From: Bimuria novae-zelandiae CBS 107.79
Lineage: Eukaryota; Ascomycota; Dothideomycetes; Pleosporales; Didymosphaeriaceae
Direction of reading: 5' to 3'
Length of the DNA stretch: 64,000 bases
NCBI GenBank assembly: GCA_010015655.1
Contig: ML976684.1
Span: 551,155-615,154 of the forward strand
In this document: one piece after another, positions 42,275 through 52,257 of the stretch
Layout: the number at the start of each line of letters is the position of its first letter
Numbering within the stretch: position 1 is the stretch's first letter
Notes under the pieces: model-generated
Database searches by the model: none
Told to the model about the DNA's origin: nothing
What the model saw: only the letters and a program-made list of their open reading frames with translations
Position numbers and translations under genes: made by a program

Positions 42275-43491
42275 TCAACGCAGGCCAATGACGCTCTGCA
42301 GACGTGTTAGCTGCTCATTTGAAAGTGAAGATGAGGACGTTACATACCATCTCCAGCGTCCAAACTCTCCTAATCCACACCTTCAGTTTGCCCTCAACGC
42401 CCCTGACGTTGTCGAGCTCAACGCCTTCCCACCAGCATCGCCGAGCTGGTTTCCTCCAAAAGAGTAGCAGCTTCTGAGCCATACCTACCGCGTTGCTGTT
42501 GGCCAGGTCGTTGCCTTTGATGTCGGTTCGTAGGCGTGCCAATGCAATGCTACAGATGACAGCCTTGTTCGGCTCGCCGGCTCGGTGGCCCCATTGGTCA
42601 TCATGGTTAAAGCCGCTGCATACAAGTTCAATAAGAAGCTCTTCCAAGAAAACGGGAAGCTCACCCTGCAGTCAACATCTCAATCAGATGCTGCTCGGTC
42701 GTTCCGGGTTCCTCGCTCTTTCGTAGACCGGAGAAGATACCATCCTGGCTCAGCAGGGCCTCGCCAGCAGCTCGCTTTACCTCTATCATTTCGGGCTGGG
42801 AGATGTCACGGTGCGGAGGGATTACGTAAAAGTCGAGATCCTCTCGCAGCACGATGATACCTGCACGGTCCTGCAGCATGTCTCGTGCGGAGCCATGCAT
42901 GGGCTCGATCGCGTGAGCTTCGGTCGGCTGATCGGGAGCAGCAGAAGGAGAAGGAGGCGAGGCAGGAATGGTCTGGGCTACATTTCGGAAGAACTCCAGC
43001 ATGTATTGGAGCGAGTTGGGATCATACTGAGAAGCGTAGAGATTGTCAGATAAGTATAATGCGGGATTGGAGAGATGGTAACGAATCGCTTGCACAAAGT
43101 TTAAGCGGACGTTGGGAGGAGAAGAAAATTGGGCACCAACATCGACAGGGTATACATCACCGTCGTGATACTGGTTCATGTGGCCGTCGGGGAGAAGTCC
43201 ATTGGGAAACAGAGAAAGAAGAACAAATTCCGGAAGAGTAAGGAGCTCATCGCGGGAGAGAGTAAAGCGCGATCCCCTGCGATAAGTTAGCACCGCCGTG
43301 GTGATTCTTTACCGTCATGGTTGCATGGGTGTAAAACGGCTGATTGTACTCAAGCTTCGGAAACGGTGCAGTACCTACCTGAGCTCGAGCGTGATGTTCT
43401 CATCGGATCCACCAAGCGTGTTTATTGGTGGACCGCTGCTCTGCTGCGACACCTGCGTGATGATGCTTGCGGGCCCTCCTGCAGACGCCAT
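42275..43491 (-). CDS. WHI2: WHI2-type BTB-fold stress-response protein
   Basis: In yeast, Whi2 works with the Psr1/Psr2 phosphatases at the plasma membrane to dampen Ras and TORC1 signalling and activate the general stress response. Exons on the minus strand are 43379-43491, 42665-43276, 42348-42615 and 42275-42295. Introns are 102, 49 and 52 bp. The total from the ATG at 43491 is 337 residues. The core RFTLSRDELLTLPEFVLLSL and the segment DPNSLQYMLEFFRNVAQ form the potassium-channel-tetramerisation (BTB) type domain. The last exon codes only six residues (SVIGLR), which complete VWTLEM. The frame stays open upstream to 44217, and PPPPYSEGYSPLESFTYVMA just before this ATG looks conserved. 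The true start therefore probably lies further upstream in an exon I could not place. WHI2 identity is from family memory. Confidence 0.82.
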
Positions 43492-44596
43492 GACGTATGT
43501 GAACGACTCGAGCGGGCTATATCCTTCACTGTAAGGGGGCGGCGGTTCGCCGTCGTCGATGTCCTTGCTGCTGGATCCGTCTTTGGTGTCGCGTGGAAGC
43601 GCAGCTTTGGTTTCAGCAGCTGCAGATGACGACGATTCGGTGAAAGGCGGGGCAGGAGCAAACGCGGGCGGTGGCGAGTCGTTGTCGTCCTCGTCGCAAG
43701 CCTTGCTATGGGCCTCGTTGGCGTGCTCCGAAGGGAAGTAGAGGGGCGGCGGGCACGCAGATTCGCCTGTGGTCGATAGAGCTGCCGGGTCGTTGGCGGG
43801 GTCTGTGACGGCGTAAGGGGGACGAGAGTCGCTGTTGTCGCAGGAGATGTGGGGCAAAGGAGTGACTACGGACAAGCCGTGCGGATCGAGAGCCTGCGTA
43901 TGCGACAAGGTGCCGGTTGCGCTGTTTACTGGATGGGAAGTGGCTGGACGGGCCTCAGGAGGCAGCCTTCTAGCAGCGCGGAGTGGGGATTGTGGGGGGC
44001 GCGCAGGCAGATCACAGGTGAGCCGGAAGCATTGAAGACGGACGCGTGCAGCAGCGTCGGGGCGCGGGGTGGGCAGGATGGGTTCGGGGCACTGTTGTGA
44101 TGAGGTGGAGTGCGGTGAATCTGGGAAGGGTGCCAAGCAATCTGGGGCGGCACGTCCCCATGGCGCTTTCCGCCTGCGGTTCAAGCAGGGAATGACAGCG
44201 ACCTCATCCCATGGCACTCCGGGGAACTGTGCTTGCAGCCCATCTCGGAAGAAACAGCTTGCATAGTCACGAACATGTTGTGCTGATTAATATGGAAACT
44301 TCTTCCCAGCACCGTGACTGCCCCGGCCAACGGTGCCCCGCTTGGTTCCGTGGGTAGGACTGGGTGTCTGCAGGCGCTGGCATTTATGCCACCCAACAGG
44401 GTCTTCATATACATAGTCGTTGGGAGCAAACAACGCTCCGAGTCGAAGCTAGCTATGGATTACTTACGCATATGCCGATTCCTAATCTGGCTTCTGGGGT
44501 CCCAACTGCAGCCATGAGAGTGTGACGCGGGTGGCTCTTGTGCATGTATGGAGAGCTATTAGACCTATGCTGAAGGTTGTGTCTATCTTGTCCGGC
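43492..44596. other. WHI2 5' region, start unresolved
   Basis: The frame of the first WHI2 exon continues open from 43491 to 44217 but contains no ATG; the first usable codon is GTG. The 43492-43850 part is acidic, Pro/Ser-rich and probably coding. The 43900-44217 part looks more like a pyrimidine-rich leader on the minus strand. The 44218-44596 segment separates the gene from the 3' end of the GCN20-type gene. Confidence 0.5.
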
Positions 44597-47049
44597 TTAG
44601 TGTTTCTGTACCACACCCGCCTCATTCGCCTGTGCCGTGATTCTCTTCTTGTAGTCCTTGACGGTGCCATCAAAGTGCTCTACGGTACCGTTGTCACACA
44701 CCCACAAGCTGGTGCAGACGTTTTGCAACATCGTGACGTCGTGACTGACCATCAGCACACCACCTTCAAACTTCTGCAGCGCCTCGGACAGCGCGTCCAT
44801 GGCCTCGATATCCAAGTGATTGGACGGTTCGTCAAGCACAAGAATATGCGGGTTTTGTAGAGACAAACACGCAAACGCAACACGAGACTTCTGACCTCCA
44901 GATAGCAGTTCCATCTTTTGTAAGCCCGTCATGCCTGTGATACCAAAGGCGCCAAGGTGACGGCGGTACTCTTCGTCCGTCTTGCCGTAGTACTTCTTCG
45001 CCATGAAGCCCACTGCGCTGTCGTTAAGGTCTAGAGCGTCAACATGGTGCTGCGCGAAGAACCCGACCCGGAGACGAGGATTCTGTGAGATCAAACCGGA
45101 TGTCGGCTGGAGCGCGCCGATGAGTAGCTTCAGGGCTGTTGTCTTACCCGCACCGTTCGGTCCAACAATACCAATTCGCGAGTCGAGTTGCACATCAAGG
45201 TCCACATTCCTCAGCAGAACCTTGTCGGGAGTGTAGCCGAAAGTAACGCCACTCATCTGGATGATCGGTGGTGACATCTTTTCCACCGGGGGGAATTTGA
45301 AGTGCACGCTATATTCAGCTTCGGGCTCTTGCAGGACTGGCATCTTCTCGAGCTTCTTGATCCTGGATTGCGCTTCTGAGGACTTCGCTGCATTGTACCT
45401 GAACTTGTCGATGAAAGCTGGAAATGTGTCAGCCACAATAAGGCAGATTGAACGTGCATATACGGACCTTGCAAATGCGCGCGCACTTCCATTTGCTTTT
45501 CGTACTCTCGCTTAGCGGTCTTGCGTCGTTCCTCTTTGGTAGCATAGAACGATTCTAGCACTATTAGCCAGAGCTAGCGTGAACTTGCTCATTGTAAACA
45601 TACCGAAGTTGGCGCCCTTGTAGTAGTCAAGGCGTTCAGAGTGTTGGTGGATGATGTCCGTCGCCACCTCGTTCAAAAACGCCCTGTCGTGAGATACGAC
45701 CAGCACCGTGCTCGGATAGGTCTGGAGATAGTTCGCAAGGAATGTAATGGATGGAACATCCAACATGTTGGACGGTTCGTCTAGCAAGAGTAGGTCGGGT
45801 TCACAGAAAAGAGCTCGCGCAAGTGCCAGCCTCATCCTCCAACCACCAGAGAATGTCTTGGTAGCGAATTGTTGTCGCTCCGTCGAGAACCCCAAACCAG
45901 CCAGAATGCTGGCTGCTCGAGATTCGGCCTTGTCGGATTCCATCTCTGCAAGCTTGCCTTGGATGTCGCCAAGGGTTTGGTCGAGCCCTTCACGCTGCTT
46001 GTCCAGTATAGCTGCGTCAGCTGATGTGTCTGCCAAAGTAGCACGCTCAGCTTCCAGATCAGTCAGTTCTTTGGTGATTTTCTGTGCTTGGTCAGCCAGG
46101 TCTCGAAGATCCACAAGTGCACTCACGTCTTGCTCCTTGAGCAGATGTTTCCGCCATACGTCGGCATCTAAGACAGCCTGCAAAGCTGGGGTATCGTCAC
46201 CGGTAATCTACTGCTATCAGTGACTGCAAAAGCTATGGCCACGGATGCTATTACCTCTTGTTCGACATGGAGGATGGAGATGTGCGTTGGAATCGCGACC
46301 TCACGGCGGCTCAAGGCTCTCAGAAGGGTGGATTTACCAATACCGTTCTGACCAACCAAACCGTACCTACGACCATAGGCAAGGGTGAGAGAAGTGTCTG
46401 TCAGTATACGTTTGCCACTGATGGAAATGTCGAAGCCGTCAATCTTGATGTCTTTGCTCTTCGTACTGGCATCAGATCCCAACTGCAATGGGTTGACCTG
46501 CATATAGAACTCTTCATAGCTCTGAGTCTCGCTAGACTGGTTGAGTAGTTTGGAGGCTTCATATTCTACGTTCTTGAAGACTTTGCGGTCTTGCTTGGCC
46601 TTGAGCTTGCGTTCGGCTTTCTCAAGCTTCTTGCGGTCAACTCGTGACTCTACTTTGCGGGCGTTGGCGGACTCAAGGTCGACACCACTACCTGCCAGAC
46701 CAAGCGTGGTGGACATGTGCGAACGCGAGCCCACGTGGATTGCTTGATCCAGCTTCCGGGCGGACGGGGCCGTCTGGCGCCGCTCTCCCTCCACGCCATT
46801 AGTGGCATTAAGGCGCGAGACAAACTTCTCTACGAGGTTGTGGACAGTGGTCTCGTTTTCTGCCGTAAGATCGCCAGAAGCAGACAGGAGCAGTGCAGTG
46901 ATGCTGGCGGCGGCTTCCTCAAGAGGAGAAGGGCCATTGGGGTCCGCTTCGGAGGTGAACGAATTGGCAGCATGGGTCAGATAACCAACCGAGTAATCCG
47001 CCAGTACGGGGTCGATGCCAGGGATCTGGGCTCTGATTTCAGCTTCCAT
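44597..47049 (-). CDS. GCN20: ABC-F ATPase, GCN20 type
   Basis: This soluble ABC protein partners Gcn1 on ribosomes to let uncharged tRNA activate the Gcn2 kinase. Exons on the minus strand are 46255-47049, 45604-46207, 45468-45554 and 44597-45417, giving 768 residues. Introns are 47, 49 and 50 bp. An N-terminal helical region of about 190 residues precedes the first cassette: Walker A GQNGIGKST, signature FSGGWRMRLALARA, Walker B LLLLDEPSNMLD. The linker ends in SRIKKLEKMP. The second cassette has GPNGAGKTT, LSGGQKSRVAFA and ILVLDEPSNHLD. There are no membrane segments. The ATG at 47049 starts MEAEIRAQIPGIDP. A GTG 36 bp upstream is in frame but is not used as a start here. The third intron has the unusual donor GTCCGT. 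Arb1 and New1 are the alternatives; the N-terminus and length favour Gcn20. Confidence 0.93.
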
Positions 47050-49084
47050 GGTGCGAGCGGCTGGAGGCTTGTCCGACGCGGTCACTGTGGAAGATAAATT
47101 TCAGAACGACTGGTGGCGTTCGCACGGCCTCACTGGCGGTGCGCTCTTCTGGAAGAATCGCGAAGCTCGGCGAGCTGCGTGGATAGACGCTGGTGAAGCG
47201 TCTGCGTGCGGCGGAGACAGGTGCTCAGCGGTGGTCCTGTGCCGTGGAGGTGCGCAACGTCTGACGAAGAGATGGGATTGTGGGATGTGTTTCGACGCTA
47301 CGCATGAGAGATGCGACCAATCAACGTGGCGGTGAACGCAAGAACGAGAGACGCCAGCCGCAGCGCGGAGGCTCTTTTTCCTCTTTCGCTCAAGGTCTGC
47401 TGGGGATCTCCCGGCTACATGCATCGCTGGTTCATCATCCGCGCTCACGTCCAGCCGGCCCCGATCAGCCGCCATGACGCGCTTCTGCCGTATGTGCCAT
47501 ACACCTGTGCGAGCCCACCGCGTCTTCACAGCGTGCTGTAGTCTCCAAGTCCTGCACTGGGTTCCCCCCTAGCTGGATGCCGCCGTATACTATCGCTAGC
47601 ACTGTACCGAACCGGCAGATTCTTGCTGGACGCTCGTCCGGCCCGCACCATATGAGCTCACTATTACCAACTTAAAGACTACGAGATAACCCCGGTCGCA
47701 TTTTTTCGCCTTCTCGGGGGCGCTGACGTGCTTTGCTGTTTCGGCTGCCCTAGATGGCTGGCCTAACTGTGGCTGCCTGGTCAATTAGTAGGCTGCATAT
47801 TCCACTCCCCTGCGCAGATGCCGTCTTCCCGTGGGAATGCCCAGGTATTGTCTCATCGCACGGCAATAACAAAGGCTGGCCTAGCAGGTAGTGGGAGGGA
47901 GATAAACAGTTAGGCGACGCCTGCCGTGCGCGCAGATCAACAAACAATCTCCACTGCCAGTTGCAGCGCCTCGCGAATCGCTGGCATGCGTCGTGCAGCG
48001 CAGTGGTAACGAGCCCAAAATAGTCTACCACGATTGCACGCTGTGAGGGGACTTGTCCCTGGTTCCACAGCGCGCCATGGCCCTGCTACCTACTAGCTCC
48101 ATACGTTGTGCATCAATGCACTTGGGGAACTGTCAGTTCGTCCGTCTGCATCTGCTGCTCATCTGCGGCGTGACGGCAAGCAAACAACGACGTGAGAGGC
48201 AAAGTCTCACTGCGGAGCATGTACGGCGGGAGCAACTCGGCGCGAACGACGTCTAAGCGCGTGTTTTGAGCATTCCGCCATACACAACACTGGGTCCAAT
48301 TCACCGGCGACATCTCGCTAAAGCTTAGCGGCGCGTCCTGGGTCGACGATCCCAGAAGCAAGCTGGATCAGACTTCGTCTTGCTTTCCGCTTCTCCCTCG
48401 AGACTCCACTTCTGCAGCCGCAGGCTGCTCCCCCCTCTTCCTCCTTGCTCCGACGCTGCAATGCATGTGTGAGTGCGCCGTCGTCGACCCCACACCGTCC
48501 GACGTCTGCAGGAAAGGTACCAAGGTACACCGTCTGCCAGCATGCTCACGGCGCCGTTACGAGCAGCACCGCGTTCAGTGAGCCCGCCAGGCGGCCCGAT
48601 CAGTACAAGAGAATGAAAACGGTTCCCACGGTAATTATGACTGCGTTTCCTTCGTCCGTACATGTTGCGTGCATGAGTGTGGTGTTGTGTGTTGTGAGGC
48701 TCTGCCTCCTGTCTCCTTGCGATGTTTGTTTTTGTACTCGACGCCATGCACCGCGCAGCTTGCCCAACCCGTACATGCCATCTCTACCCGCCGTTGCACA
48801 AGTGCTAGACTGACGCATTGCCGTAATACAGCTTGCTGCCACTGCAACTCTGCTTGGTGCGTCTGCGGTCGGGTTGGGGTTCGGTCGAGAAGCAAAGCCC
48901 CCGTATCCGTCGAAGAAGAGGAAAGCCATTCCAGCACAAAACGAGCCGGACCGCCTGCCAATGCAAGCTGCGGTGCAAACCACGACCCTTTCGACCACCA
49001 CTGCTGTCGCCGCAGCGCCGCCCAGCAGCGCGCCGTTCTTGCGCCCTCTCTCCGCGCGCATTCCCACCTCATCCCGCGCCAGCC
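47050..49084. other. 2-kb divergent intergenic region
   Basis: The region lies between minus-strand GCN20 and the plus-strand gene at 49114 and holds both promoters. Open frames in both directions at 48300-49170 reflect high GC. No separate gene is supported. An in-frame ATG for the right gene exists at 48961. Confidence 0.5.
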
Positions 49085-49105
49085 ATGAAACCCGGCCCGC
49101 TGTGA
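49085..49105 (+). promoter_or_regulatory. short upstream ORF
   Basis: ATG AAA CCC GGC CCG CTG TGA encodes six residues and ends eight bases before the ATG at 49114. It lies in another frame than the main ORF. If the transcript starts between 48961 and 49085, this small ORF would reduce initiation at 49114 or require reinitiation. Inferred from sequence only. Confidence 0.35.
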
Positions 49106-49113
49106 GGAGAAGA

Positions 49114-52100
49114 ATGACGAGCATTGACCCGGCCTCGCAGCCCCTGCCGGGCCCCTTCGGGACCGGTTACACACCTGCGAGCGATCTGAACATAAACGAA
49201 CAGGAGCCTGCGGGACGCCCGCAGTCGAGGAGGGCGTCGTGGATCAAGCGCCTCTCCACAATATCAAACTCGCAGCCTTCCAGCCGAGACACCAGCCCTG
49301 GCCCGCTATCGCCCTCGGTGTCGTGCTCCAATGGTTCAATGGCATTCTCTCACGACGGCTCTACGGCGCCCATGCTCCCCGGCGAGCGTCCTCCCGCTCC
49401 ACTCCCGCCCAACAAGCTTGTCAAGCGCTCGTCCTCGGTCCACACTTCGCGCGACAACCCCGCCCAGCACGCTGCGTCTCGGCTGCCGTCCTTCCGCCGC
49501 CCGGCCACCAGCCACCAACGGTCGGCTACGCTGCAATATCAGACAGCCCTGCTGGAAATGACCGTCGAGAATCCCTCCTCGGACGAACAGCCACTGCAGC
49601 CCAGCACCGATAGTGAGGTCGAGTACACGCAGTACTTCACCACCAGAGTCAAAAAAGAGAGCACGCTTTCGAAGCGGAAGGGAGCCCTTTCGTCAAACGC
49701 GAGAGCGGTGAAGAGGATAGTCCCGGACGTAAAGCTGCACCGGCCGACGCTGCTGTTGGCTCGCTCGATTTCGCCAGGCGCAGCTTCCCACGTGGTCGAG
49801 GATTCGGAAAGTGAAGACGGTGAGAGCCTGCATTTCGTCAGCCGGCCAGGCACGCCGTTCAGTCTCGCCGCCGCAGCAACAGACAGCGATTCCCACCAAC
49901 CGTCCGACAGCCAACACGACCGTTCGTCTACAGACCATGCCGACACCGCTGCACGTGCTCGCCGCTCCTTCTCCATCAGTAATCTGCTTTCCCCAGGCTC
50001 CAATGCCAAGAAGTTACGGACAACTGAGCTGCCCGGAGCAAAGCTGGTTCGCAGGATAAGCCAAAGGAGGGTGAGCTCCGACCCCCTCGCTACCATGGAA
50101 AAGACTCGAAGTAGCACTGCACATGGAGAGTCCGAAGCTGCCTCCGGTCGGCGCGCGCTAACCGGCCCCGCGCTTGCTCGACGCGAAATATCGACGTCTT
50201 CTGGCCCTGCATACTCTGGAACACCACTACTTGGAGCCCTTGTGACGCCGTCCTCGTCGTCACCGTTGTCCGCACCGTTGCATCGCGCAGCGGGACCGAC
50301 AGACCACGTCCCAGCGTCAATGCCGGCTAGCGATGTCAAACACTCACCCGCTGCTAATAACCATCAGCCGCCGCCCTCGCCGACTGTGGCTCAGACGGCT
50401 GTGCGCCTGTCCCGAAACTCCATGGCTCCATCAGAACAGGCCTCCACGTTAGTAGGTTCAGATAATGATGCTCGGGGTGCAGGGACAGGGGACGAAGACG
50501 AAATCGATGTCCAAAGTGAAACCGTGTTTGATTCGCTACGCACAGGTGGTGCCAGAAGTACATCAGGCGCTCGTGGTCCGCGCATCGAAACTATATTTGA
50601 CGAGTCGCCCCCGTCCAAGGTCAAAGTCACAGCGTTGCGCGACCTTCTTCCCAAAGGGACCTTCCGGGAGCAGGCGCTCGATGCTGCTCCCGGGCAGCAA
50701 AGCATCGCCGAGGAAGAGGAGAGCCTCTCAACACCAATTCGCACCATCGTTCCCGACCGCTCTATACGCGGCGATTCGCCCACTTATTCCCGAGGCACCC
50801 CTACGCCTCGGTACCCTGACCTTCTCCCTTCCTCTCCCCCGGACATGCCGAAACCTTTGAACCTAGGCACGCTTGAGTGGGATTCAAGAGTCGAAGATGA
50901 TGGCAGCAGCAGCGGGTGGTCGATAGACGATGATGACGAAGATTCATGGGGTGATCTACCTCCGCGACTGCCAGCCACGCTCTTAGCCACGCCTGTATCG
51001 CTCAGGCGTCGCAGTCCGCAACTATTTACTTCAAGGTCTAGTTCGAAGCCTGCAACTCCACAACATCTCAATCTCGACAACGGTGATCGTGATGCCCGCA
51101 GTAGCATCTTCGATTGGTCAGAGCAGAAACCCGCTGATAAAAGTTCGGGCAATCGTACGCCGCCACGCCCAAGCACAGTACACGGGAAGAAGGACGCAGA
51201 TCGCAGAGGCAGTCGAGCCGTTGGTCGAAGAGTGCCTAGTGGGTTGCACGCCCGCAGCCAAAGTGTGCCTGTTGTTCCGGATGCTACAGGGAAACGTAGC
51301 ACAGTCGTCACCAATAAATTCGGCACCTGGGGTGTAGGTAGCAAAGGGGTCACTGAGGACTGGAACGACGATTTCGACTTTGAGGATGTCGCAGACGAGG
51401 CAAGTGTGCAGTCTCCAAGAGTGGACAGTGGCATGGCAATGGTCGTGCCAGACCATATTCAAGAGCAGCAAAACAACGTCCTCGCGAACATAGGCTTATT
51501 GCGGGAGTGGGGACTCTTGATTGAAGAACTCAAGGAGCAGAGGGTTCGCGCCGCCTATCTCGGCATCCTCGATGGCTCACATGCAACAATGTGGGAAGAG
51601 GTGGACGCTATGATTGACCTAGCCGATCAAGAAGCGGAACACGAAGGCGTCCCTGGCTTATCTCCACCATCATCGCCTGGGTTTGACGAGGTTGCTTTTG
51701 ATGACGTGTCACGCACTAGTCCCATGCCCAATGGTGCAGAGATGCACAGGTCGGGGTTAGCGAGCGACGCGCTTGGCAAACAAGACACGTCCTCGAAGTC
51801 ACCATCAAATCATGTGAAGAGAAAAACCATCCTTCCGCCGAACCATCAAATATTTGGACCTCAGTCCTCGCCAATACACTCCAAGTCTAGATACGAAACA
51901 CATTCTACCTATGCGGACACCCCCGTTCCCACTGGTCGACCTAGGAAGGACTCCGAAGCGAAGGCTCGCTCTATAATTGAGGCCCTACAGAAGAGACGGA
52001 GCACACACGAGCCTCTCACAGAAATAGAGTCTCCATCGCCCTCGAAGAAAGTCCCATTCGATACCGCTACCCTACGACGCATCGTCCCGCACGTCAGCGG

Positions 52101-52257
52101 CTTGAACCGCAAGGTCAAGGAGGCTTTGCGCGAAGCTGAAGGGCTCTATTCTACTCCCAGTACGAGTCCAAATCATGAAGCTGGACCTCCGTTCAGCAAG
52201 ATTTTCCCTGCAGAAAATGAACTATCTACACAGATGAAACTAATGACGGTCATGTAG
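49114..52257 (+). CDS. large disordered protein of unknown function
   Basis: This is one exon of 1047 residues from the ATG at 49114, which has A at -3. An in-frame ATG at 48961 would add 51 low-complexity residues. I do not recognise the family. The first 700 residues are Ser/Pro/Arg-rich and disordered, with many SP/TP sites. Then come an acidic stretch (GWSIDDDDEDSWGDLP), the motif GTWGVGSKGVTEDWNDDFDF, and a predicted helical segment LLREWGLLIEELKEQRVRAA continuing to EEVDAMIDLADQEAE. A second helical part near the C-terminus includes VSGLNRKVKEALREAEGLY. The acidic-aromatic and helical elements recall scaffolds of septation or spindle-pole networks, but that is only an impression. The frame ends at TAG (52255-52257), after which 23 more coiled-coil-like codons remain open to 52329. 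Confidence 0.8.
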   Translation: MTSIDPASQPLPGPFGTGYTPASDLNINEQEPAGRPQSRRASWIKRLSTISNSQPSSRDTSPGPLSPSVSCSNGSMAFSHDGSTAPMLPGERPPAPLPPNKLVKRSSSVHTSRDNPAQHAASRLPSFRRPATSHQRSATLQYQTALLEMTVENPSSDEQPLQPSTDSEVEYTQYFTTRVKKESTLSKRKGALSSNARAVKRIVPDVKLHRPTLLLARSISPGAASHVVEDSESEDGESLHFVSRPGTPFSLAAAATDSDSHQPSDSQHDRSSTDHADTAARARRSFSISNLLSPGSNAKKLRTTELPGAKLVRRISQRRVSSDPLATMEKTRSSTAHGESEAASGRRALTGPALARREISTSSGPAYSGTPLLGALVTPSSSSPLSAPLHRAAGPTDHVPASMPASDVKHSPAANNHQPPPSPTVAQTAVRLSRNSMAPSEQASTLVGSDNDARGAGTGDEDEIDVQSETVFDSLRTGGARSTSGARGPRIETIFDESPPSKVKVTALRDLLPKGTFREQALDAAPGQQSIAEEEESLSTPIRTIVPDRSIRGDSPTYSRGTPTPRYPDLLPSSPPDMPKPLNLGTLEWDSRVEDDGSSSGWSIDDDDEDSWGDLPPRLPATLLATPVSLRRRSPQLFTSRSSSKPATPQHLNLDNGDRDARSSIFDWSEQKPADKSSGNRTPPRPSTVHGKKDADRRGSRAVGRRVPSGLHARSQSVPVVPDATGKRSTVVTNKFGTWGVGSKGVTEDWNDDFDFEDVADEASVQSPRVDSGMAMVVPDHIQEQQNNVLANIGLLREWGLLIEELKEQRVRAAYLGILDGSHATMWEEVDAMIDLADQEAEHEGVPGLSPPSSPGFDEVAFDDVSRTSPMPNGAEMHRSGLASDALGKQDTSSKSPSNHVKRKTILPPNHQIFGPQSSPIHSKSRYETHSTYADTPVPTGRPRKDSEAKARSIIEALQKRRSTHEPLTEIESPSPSKKVPFDTATLRRIVPHVSGLNRKVKEALREAEGLYSTPSTSPNHEAGPPFSKIFPAENELSTQMKLMTVM

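Noticed and set aside
44181..44429. 82-codon minus-strand frame as first exon of the WHI2-type gene
   Set aside because: It lies in another frame and no GT-AG pair of plausible length joined it to the conserved part.
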